64,000 nucleotides of DNA, taken from positions 186,001-250,000 of the forward strand of contig JAFUDS010000024.1 of NCBI GenBank assembly GCA_017464305.1. Direction: 5' to 3'. Positions 58,173-64,000 of the stretch are shown here, piece after piece. Origin of the DNA: Clostridia bacterium (GTDB lineage: Bacteria; Bacillota; Clostridia; Christensenellales; Aristaeellaceae). A program made the position numbers and the translations under genes. Each line of letters opens with the position of its first letter. The first letter of the stretch is position 1. The notes under the pieces are model-generated. The model was not told the origin of the DNA. It did no database searches and saw nothing but the letters and a program-made list of their open reading frames with translations.

Positions 58173-60392
58173 ATGGGCAGACGAAAAGGATTGACAGTGA
58201 CGGTGGCCTGCGCTGCGCTCATCGGTCTGCTCACCTTTGGATGGGCGATCTGGCGGAGCGAAGGATTCTTTACGCTGGTGGCGGACTTTAACGAGCAGCA
58301 GCTTCCCTTCGCGGCGGCGGCCTGGGAAGGCATTCATTCCGGTGCCTCCTGGCTATGGGGCGTGGATTTAGGCGCGTCCCTGGTGACGACATTTAGCTTC
58401 TATAACCTGGGCAGCCCCTTTTTTTGGATCACGCTGCTTTTCCCCAAGGAGAGCTTTCCCGCGCTGGTGGGGGGCTTATTCATTCTGAAGTATATGACGG
58501 CCGCCGCGACGAGCTATGCGTATCTGCGGCGGCTGACCCGGAATGATACCGCGATGATCGGCGCGCTGCTGTACACTTTCTCCGGATTCCAGGCGACGAA
58601 TCTGATGTTTTATCATTTCCACGATGTGGTGGCTTTCTTTCCCTTGCTGCTGGTGGGCCTGGAGGATTACTTGACGGAGGATCGAAAGTCCGGCTTTATT
58701 TTCGCGGCGTTTTTGAATTGCCTGGTCAATTATTTCTTCTTCCTGCAGGAAACGGTTTTTTTGATGCTGTATTTCGTTTTTCGCCTGTGGGGCAGGACGG
58801 ATCTGCGTAAGGCAGGCAGAAAGGCGATGGGATGCCTGCTCTGCGGGGCATGGGGTGTCTGCATGGCAGGCATCCTGTTTTTGCCCAGCATGATTTATGT
58901 CGCAGGTAGTGAAAGAAGCGGCATCAGCCTGTCCCTTTCTAAAATCCTTTATTCGCCGGCGGACCTGCTGCACATTCTGAAGGGGATTTTACTGCCGGGG
59001 GACACGATGGAGAGCCTGTCGGCGGTGCAGCAGTATAATTTCGATTCCACCTCCGCTTATCTGCCGCTTTTTGGCGTCGCGCTGGCTTTGGCGTATGTGC
59101 TGCGCAAAAGAGATGGCCTGGGAAGGCTGCTGCTTTTGCTGGCGGTGCTGTCCTTTTTCCCGCTGGGAAATGGCCTCTTTCTGCTGCTGACGGGAGTTTA
59201 TCAGCGCTGGTGGTTCATGTGGACGCTGATGATGGCCCTGGCGACGGCGAAGGTGCTGGAGCGGCCGGAGGATTATCCAGTTCGGCGGGGGATCTGGATC
59301 GAACTGGGATTGATGGCCCTTTTTACAGCGGCCCTGTGGCTGCTGGCGCATCGGGAGGAGAGCGGAATTCACATTTACGATGGCCTTCGCCTCCGGCTGC
59401 AGCTGGGCATAGGCGCCCTGGGGGCGCTCCTGCTGCTATTGCTACTTCGGCGACAGCCCTCCAAATGGCTGCTGCTGGGGCTGACATGCGTCTTTTGTGC
59501 GGGCACAACCGGGATGACCCTGTATGCCTATCGGACCCAGGAGTGGTCGGCGGAAAAGGTGCGGCAGGATTATGAGGTGGGCCTGCAATTAGAGACGCCG
59601 GACCCGCAGTACCGCTTCGCCTCGGCGGAGAATTTGCTGATGATGACGGGGAATGCCGGAGGATACGGTGCCTTCTCCTCCACAGCGGAGAATGGCAGCT
59701 ATCGATTCAATCAGCTGATGGATTGCTACTTTGTCAGCAACACCAGCGGGCGAATTCTGCCCTGGCTGCCGGAGCTGCTGGGGGCGAAGTACGAAGTGCA
59801 GGAGGGCGCTTCCCAGGAGGGAAGAGAATATTCTATTGCAGAGCGAGATGCCTGCCCCATCGGCTTTGCGGTGGACTGGTGGGTTCGGGAGCAGGATTTG
59901 CGGGCTCTTCCCCGGGAGGAGCGGCCGGTGGTGCTGATGAATGCCTTTGTGGCCGGAGAGGGAGAGGAAGCCTCTCTGCTGGAGAAGAACACACCCAGGA
60001 TGCAGACCGCGGAGTTCTCGGAACTCGACCCCGAGGAGAGCATTCGCCGGACGGTGGAAAACGCCGTGGCGGATTTTGAACGGACGGGGGATGGATTTCG
60101 CTGCCGCACGGCCTGGGATCAGGCGCGGTATGTTTATTTCACCGTGCCCTATGATCAGGGCTGGACGGCGCGGGTGGATGGCGAAAAGCAGCAGATTCTG
60201 GATTCCGGCGGGATGATGGTCCTTTCCGTGCCGGCGGGGGAGCACAGCGTTACCTTTAATTATCAAACCCCGGGCTTCAGGGCCGGGATGGCGCTGTCTG
60301 CGGCGGGTTCGCTGCTCTTTGTGCTCCTTTTGCTGCAGGAGCGGCGGTGGAGAAATGGCCTGCGGGGCCAAGCCCAGGGAGGGGAAGGATAA
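58173..60392 (+). CDS. YfhO-family membrane protein (GT-C-like)
   Basis: A 739-residue protein of the YfhO family with about thirteen hydrophobic segments followed by a soluble C-terminal domain and a last helix at about 700-720. YfhO proteins are linked to glycosylation of wall or lipoteichoic polymers using lipid-linked sugars. Family traits include the early VADFNEQQLPFAAAAW (acidic external loop), FSGFQATNLMFYHFHDVVAFFPLLLVGLEDYL and, near the end, YDQGWTARVDG plus GEHSVTFNYQTPGFRAGMALS. ATG 58173 follows AGGAGAAAGGG. Its TAA overlaps the ATG of the following acyltransferase gene (TAATG). Confidence 0.88.
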   Translation: MGRRKGLTVTVACAALIGLLTFGWAIWRSEGFFTLVADFNEQQLPFAAAAWEGIHSGASWLWGVDLGASLVTTFSFYNLGSPFFWITLLFPKESFPALVGGLFILKYMTAAATSYAYLRRLTRNDTAMIGALLYTFSGFQATNLMFYHFHDVVAFFPLLLVGLEDYLTEDRKSGFIFAAFLNCLVNYFFFLQETVFLMLYFVFRLWGRTDLRKAGRKAMGCLLCGAWGVCMAGILFLPSMIYVAGSERSGISLSLSKILYSPADLLHILKGILLPGDTMESLSAVQQYNFDSTSAYLPLFGVALALAYVLRKRDGLGRLLLLLAVLSFFPLGNGLFLLLTGVYQRWWFMWTLMMALATAKVLERPEDYPVRRGIWIELGLMALFTAALWLLAHREESGIHIYDGLRLRLQLGIGALGALLLLLLLRRQPSKWLLLGLTCVFCAGTTGMTLYAYRTQEWSAEKVRQDYEVGLQLETPDPQYRFASAENLLMMTGNAGGYGAFSSTAENGSYRFNQLMDCYFVSNTSGRILPWLPELLGAKYEVQEGASQEGREYSIAERDACPIGFAVDWWVREQDLRALPREERPVVLMNAFVAGEGEEASLLEKNTPRMQTAEFSELDPEESIRRTVENAVADFERTGDGFRCRTAWDQARYVYFTVPYDQGWTARVDGEKQQILDSGGMMVLSVPAGEHSVTFNYQTPGFRAGMALSAAGSLLFVLLLLQERRWRNGLRGQAQGGEG

Positions 60393-61525
60393 TGGCGCAG
60401 AGGCAAACCGATGGGGCGAAAAAGCCGGCGGTACGGGAGTCCAATTTCGAGCTGCTGCGGATTTTGGCCATGATTCTGATCGTGGCGGGCCATTTTGGCT
60501 CCCACAGCGGATATGAATTTCCCCAGGGGCAGCTCAGCGGAAACCGGCTTTGGGTGGAGCTGTTTGAAATTGGCGGAAACATCAGCGTAAATGTGTTCGT
60601 CCTCCTATCCGGATATTTCCGGATGGAATCGAAGGGGCGCAAGACGGAAAAGCTGATTCAGCTATGGCTGCAGCTAATCTTTTATTCCATGGCGATTTAT
60701 TTTGCCTTCGTGGCCATGGGGCGGGCACCGCTATCCTTTGGGGAGATCATTCGGCGGGTGCTGCCCGTTTCCTTCATGCAGTGGTGGTTCGCCAGCACCT
60801 ATTTTGTGCTGGCGCTGCTTTCGCCCTATCTCAACCGGCTATTGAGGTCCCTCTCCCGAAGGCAGTACCAGGGGCTGTTGGCACTGGTCTTGCTTTGCTG
60901 GAGCGTGATGCCGACGCTGACGGGCCAAGCCTTCGAGGGCAACCATCTGCTGTGGTTTATGAGCCTCTATGCCCTGGGCGGGTATCTCAGGCGCTATGGC
61001 CTGCAGACACGCCTCTCTGCGGGAAAGTGGATCGCCCTGTCGGGGGGCTGCGTGGCCCTGACCTATCTTTCGGTGCTGGTCTTGACGGGACTGGGCGCCC
61101 GGTCGGACTATCTGGAGAAAAACCGGTTCTATTTCTATGAAATTCAAAGGGTGCCGCTGCTGATGATTTCGGTGCTGCTGTTCGTGGGATTCAGTCGCCT
61201 GCGGGTCAAACCCAGCCCCGTAATCAATACCATTGCCTCCGCCATGTTTGGGGTTTATCTGATCCATGACCATTCCTATGTTCGCTATTTTCTCTGGCTG
61301 GATCTGTTCCATAACATGGATCATGGGGCGGATCCTACGCTCTTCCTTCGGTTCCTGGGAGAGGTAAGCGTGGTGCTGGTGGTGTGTACCCTGATTGAGC
61401 TGGCGCGACAGCATTTGCTGGAGAAACGGTATATGCTCTTGGTGGGGCGGATGGCTGGTGCCATTGACCGAAAGTGGAACCGAGTGTTTGAGGAAGAAAC
61501 GGAAGAGGGGAGGCGAGGCGCGTGA
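60392..61525 (+). CDS. Membrane acyltransferase (acyltransferase family 3)
   Basis: A 377-residue protein with about ten transmembrane segments and the acyltransferase-3 signature near the N-terminus: SNFELLRILAMILIVAGHFGSH, with the catalytic histidine, then ISVNVFVLLSGYF. Such enzymes O-acylate sugars in surface polysaccharides or lipids. A late GVYLIHDHSYVRYFLW segment is also typical. It starts within the TAATG shared with the YfhO gene and ends overlapping the next gene by GTGA (61522-61525), so it is translationally coupled on both sides. Confidence 0.9.
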   Translation: MAQRQTDGAKKPAVRESNFELLRILAMILIVAGHFGSHSGYEFPQGQLSGNRLWVELFEIGGNISVNVFVLLSGYFRMESKGRKTEKLIQLWLQLIFYSMAIYFAFVAMGRAPLSFGEIIRRVLPVSFMQWWFASTYFVLALLSPYLNRLLRSLSRRQYQGLLALVLLCWSVMPTLTGQAFEGNHLLWFMSLYALGGYLRRYGLQTRLSAGKWIALSGGCVALTYLSVLVLTGLGARSDYLEKNRFYFYEIQRVPLLMISVLLFVGFSRLRVKPSPVINTIASAMFGVYLIHDHSYVRYFLWLDLFHNMDHGADPTLFLRFLGEVSVVLVVCTLIELARQHLLEKRYMLLVGRMAGAIDRKWNRVFEEETEEGRRGA

Positions 61526-62727
61526 CCCAGGCGGAGAAAAGGTTTTGGGACTTTCTCCTTCGGCACCGGTGGAAGCTGTTTGTGGTCGTATCCACGCTGC
61601 TCTCCCTGTACGCTCGCTTCGGGCTACGAACGATTGTCAGCGGGGACATGCAGAACTGCCTGCTGCCCTGGTACGAGGGGATGCGATGGGAAGGTCTGGG
61701 AGCACTATCCCAGCAGGTCGGGAATTACAACATTCCCTACCAGACGGTGATCGCCCTGATGACCTATCTGCCGATTCTTCCCATCTATGCTTACAAGGGC
61801 TTATCCATCCTGTTTGATTATCTGATGGCCATCGCGGTGGCCGTGGGGGTCCGGGACCTGACAGGGAGCAAGGCTAAGGCTGCCGCGGCCTATGTAGCGA
61901 CGATCATGCTGCCTGCGGTGCTGATGAATTCCGCCGCCTGGGGGCAGTGCGACTCCATTTTTACCTGCTTTATGGTGGCTGCCTTTGTGCTGCTGATACG
62001 GGAAAAACCGGTGGCCGCTTTCTTGGCCTATGGCTGCTCCTTTGCCTTCAAGCTGCAGGCGCTGTTTTTCCTGCCCTTTCTGCTGTTTTATTACGTTTGG
62101 AGCAAAAGGATTTCCCTCTGGCATTTTCTGCTGGCGCTGGTGCCCATCGTGGTGTTCAGCCTGGGGGCCTTGCTGCAGGGGCGGCCCCTGAGTGCGCTGT
62201 TCTCCGTGTATCGGGATCAGGTGGTGGTGGAGGATCCCCGCATCGCCTGGAATTACCCCTCCTTCTGGCTGCTGCTGGTAAAAAACATCCCCTCCGATGG
62301 CTCGGATCGCTATCAGGAGCTGCATGTGCTGTGCCTGGCGGTGACGGTGATGCTGTTGGGAGGCATCATGCTATGGGCCATTCAAAGGAAAAAGCTGGAG
62401 AGAAATACCCTGCTGCTGATGGCCATCTGGATGCTGTATACCTGTGTGTTTTTCCTGCCGGCCATGCATGACCGGTATGCCTATCCTGTGGTGATCTTTA
62501 CCCTGATGGCCTGCTTCGTGGAGCCGAAGCTGCTGCCGGTGGCCCTGGGGCAGCTGGTGCTGGAAACCGAGATGTATGGCAGCGGCCTCCTCTTTAAGGT
62601 GCCGCTGCCCTGGGAGGGAATGACGCTGATCAACCTGGCCTGCTATCTGGGCGTGGCCTATGTGGCGGCCCGGGCTATCGGCGGCGCTGAAATGAGGATG
62701 ACGGCGGGAAAGGCGGAGAGAGGATGA
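61522..62727 (+). CDS. Multi-pass mannosyltransferase-like protein (GT-C)
   Basis: A 401-residue membrane protein with about ten hydrophobic segments. Features of the GT87/mannosyltransferase-like GT-C group are an acidic first loop (IVSGDMQNCLLPWYEGMRWEG), MLPAVLMNSAAWGQCDSIFTCFMVAAF and LPAMHDRYAYPVVIFTLMAC. These use polyprenyl-phosphate sugars to build surface glycans. The start is GTG 61522, overlapping the acyltransferase stop, and its stop overlaps the start of the next gene (ATGA, 62724-62727). Confidence 0.82.
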   Translation: MTQAEKRFWDFLLRHRWKLFVVVSTLLSLYARFGLRTIVSGDMQNCLLPWYEGMRWEGLGALSQQVGNYNIPYQTVIALMTYLPILPIYAYKGLSILFDYLMAIAVAVGVRDLTGSKAKAAAAYVATIMLPAVLMNSAAWGQCDSIFTCFMVAAFVLLIREKPVAAFLAYGCSFAFKLQALFFLPFLLFYYVWSKRISLWHFLLALVPIVVFSLGALLQGRPLSALFSVYRDQVVVEDPRIAWNYPSFWLLLVKNIPSDGSDRYQELHVLCLAVTVMLLGGIMLWAIQRKKLERNTLLLMAIWMLYTCVFFLPAMHDRYAYPVVIFTLMACFVEPKLLPVALGQLVLETEMYGSGLLFKVPLPWEGMTLINLACYLGVAYVAARAIGGAEMRMTAGKAERG

Positions 62728-64000
62728 GGAAGAATGCGCGCTTTTTCCGGCGGGAGAAGAGCTGGATCTGGGCGGCGGGACTGCTCTGCCTGGGGCTGGC
62801 GCTGCGCCTGCTTTTCCTGGAAAAGCTGCCCTATGGGCTGAATCAGGATGAGGCCTCCGCGGGCTATGACGCCTGGGCATTGCTGCAGGCGGGGATCGAT
62901 CGAAATGGGAAAAGCTGGCCAGTGCTGTTCTTTTCCTGGGGCAGCGGGCAGAATGTGCTGATGAGCTATCTGGCCATGCCCTTCATCGCGCTGTGGGGGC
63001 TGCGGCCCCTCAGCCTTCGGCTGCCCAATGCCATTGCGGGCTGCGTGACCCTCTGGGGCATGTGGCGGTTGGCCCGGAAGGTCCGGGGGGAGAAGTTTGG
63101 CCTGTGGGCCCTGGGGCTGCTGGCCATCAATCCCTGGCATATCATGGCCAGCCGCTGGGGCCTGGAAAGCAATTTGCTGCCGGCGCTGCTGATGGGAGCC
63201 TGCTTCTTTCTGTCCCGGGCGGAGGAAAAGCCCAAGGCGCTCTTCGGCGTGGCGGTTTGCCTGGGGCTGGCGCCCTATGCCTATGGCACGGCCTTCTTTT
63301 TCCTGCCGCCCTTTCTGCTGTGGAGCGTGATTCGGCTGCGGAAATCCCTTCGGCCGGGAGTGACGGTGCTGTCCCTCCTGCTGTTTTCGCTGCTGATTTT
63401 CCCCATCGCCTATTGTCAGGCGCTGAATATCCTGGGGGGCGAGGAAAAGCGCCTCCTGGGAATGACGCTGCCCCGGCTGGTGGACGCCAGACAGAATGCC
63501 ACCAGCATTTTAGGCGGCGGAGGGCTGGGCGCGGTTCGGAAGAATGTGCTCACCTTCCTGGAAATCCTGCACAATGGGGATGACCAGGTGGAGTACAACG
63601 CGCTGCCCTTCTGGCAGGGGGGAATTCTTTATTTCTTCGGGTTGCCCCTGGCAGTGCTGGGCGTCATTCGATCGATCCAGGAGCGGGGGAAACGGCCCGG
63701 GGAATGGCCCATGCTGGGCTGGCTGGGCTGCGCGGCGCTGTGCAGCGCGCTGATCGATGGCAACATCAATCGGCTGAACATGGTTTGGATTCCGATGATC
63801 TATTATTCCGCTCTTGGGGGCTTCTGGCTGATGGATCAGCTGCAGCTTCGGCGGGCGCTGCCCCTGGCGGTGGCGGTGCTGTCCTTCCTGTATTTTGGAT
63901 ATAATTATTCCGCCCGGTTTGCATCCCCCGGCCATTATAAATATTTTCCGGGCCTGGGGGAGGCGATTTCCCGGGCGGAGGAGCTTTCGCCGGAAACGGT
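62724..64000 (+). CDS. GT39/ArnT-type glycosyltransferase family protein, 5' part
   Basis: At least 425 codons are present; the gene runs off the right end. It has an N-terminal basic tail, first helix WAAGLLCLGLALRLLFL, then the acidic loop motif GLNQDEASAGYDAWALL, typical of ArnT/PMT-like GT-C enzymes (Asp-Glu in the first external loop), and SLRLPNAIAGCVTLWGMWRLARKV and INPWHIMASRWGLESNLLP. It transfers a sugar from a polyprenyl-phosphate donor to a protein or glycan outside the membrane. ATG 62724 overlaps the preceding stop by ATGA. It is the fourth gene of the coupled string YfhO-acyltransferase-GT87-like-GT39-like. Confidence 0.88.
   Translation, partial: MRKNARFFRREKSWIWAAGLLCLGLALRLLFLEKLPYGLNQDEASAGYDAWALLQAGIDRNGKSWPVLFFSWGSGQNVLMSYLAMPFIALWGLRPLSLRLPNAIAGCVTLWGMWRLARKVRGEKFGLWALGLLAINPWHIMASRWGLESNLLPALLMGACFFLSRAEEKPKALFGVAVCLGLAPYAYGTAFFFLPPFLLWSVIRLRKSLRPGVTVLSLLLFSLLIFPIAYCQALNILGGEEKRLLGMTLPRLVDARQNATSILGGGGLGAVRKNVLTFLEILHNGDDQVEYNALPFWQGGILYFFGLPLAVLGVIRSIQERGKRPGEWPMLGWLGCAALCSALIDGNINRLNMVWIPMIYYSALGGFWLMDQLQLRRALPLAVAVLSFLYFGYNYSARFASPGHYKYFPGLGEAISRAEELSPET

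Noticed and set aside
1-64000. tRNA, rRNA, prophage or toxin-antitoxin genes
   Set aside because: Gaps were read for cloverleaf-type patterns, small paired ORFs and phage genes; none was convincing. A tRNAscan-SE and Infernal/Rfam run would settle the RNA question.

Overview
The window is high-GC, densely packed bacterial chromosome. It has strong GGAGG-type ribosome sites, near-consensus sigma-A promoters (TTGACA-N17-TATAAT type) and many coupled ATGA/TAATG gene junctions. Gene content (AzlCD, DUF6171, LplB/LplC-type sugar permeases, hemicellulases, OppA-F with AnmK and a secreted NagZ) points to an anaerobic, carbohydrate-degrading member of the Bacillota, class Clostridia, such as a gut or rumen organism. 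That assignment is inference. All three ABC solute-binding proteins have ordinary cleavable signal peptides and no lipobox cysteine, which is unusual for a classical monoderm. No rRNA, tRNA, CRISPR array, intact transposon or prophage was seen.

Regions: (1) 1-3690: end of a branched-chain amino-acid importer (LivM-LivG-LivF), an XRE/S24-like regulator, and the AzlC-AzlD exporter. (2) 3873-11831: secreted NagZ facing a Dpp/Opp peptide ABC operon that ends in AnmK, a set suited to cell-wall recycling. (3) 12092-14592: secreted GH5 glucanase and a DUF1015 protein. (4) 14819-25564: a uronate-oligosaccharide utilisation locus. An AraC regulator and a sugar epimerase/isomerase diverge from an operon of binding protein, two permeases, GH88 and GH2, followed by an HpcH/HpaI aldolase. 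(5) 25628-30475: a LysR regulator and an operon of GH51 arabinofuranosidase, DUF6171, a GH105-like hydrolase and a PsuK-like kinase. (6) 30656-33518: MATE transporter and fumarase. (7) 33706-37942: translationally coupled Dabb protein, iron-dependent alcohol dehydrogenase and a TrpXYZ-like ABC transporter. (8) 38032-40539: methionine synthesis by the acetylhomoserine route (MetA with Glu111, then O-acetylhomoserine sulfhydrylase), preceded by a leader ORF. (9) 40796-42259: glycogen synthase. (10) 42318-64000: a large envelope-glycan region with many multi-pass membrane glycosyltransferase-like proteins, two GtrA proteins, two GT2 enzymes, a GtrII-like protein, an acyltransferase, a YfhO protein, a deoxyaminosugar isomerase/aminotransferase pair and an unrecognised secreted protein. 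TrmH and a nuclease/transposase remnant interrupt it.

Non-coding features of interest are a family of short GC-rich palindromes (core CCCCCGC-NNC-GCGGGGG) at gene ends, two elaborately folded intercistronic segments in the GH88/GH2 operon, 11-bp direct repeats around the AraC divergent promoters, a 12-bp-arm inverted repeat over the GH51 promoter, and a leader ORF before metA.
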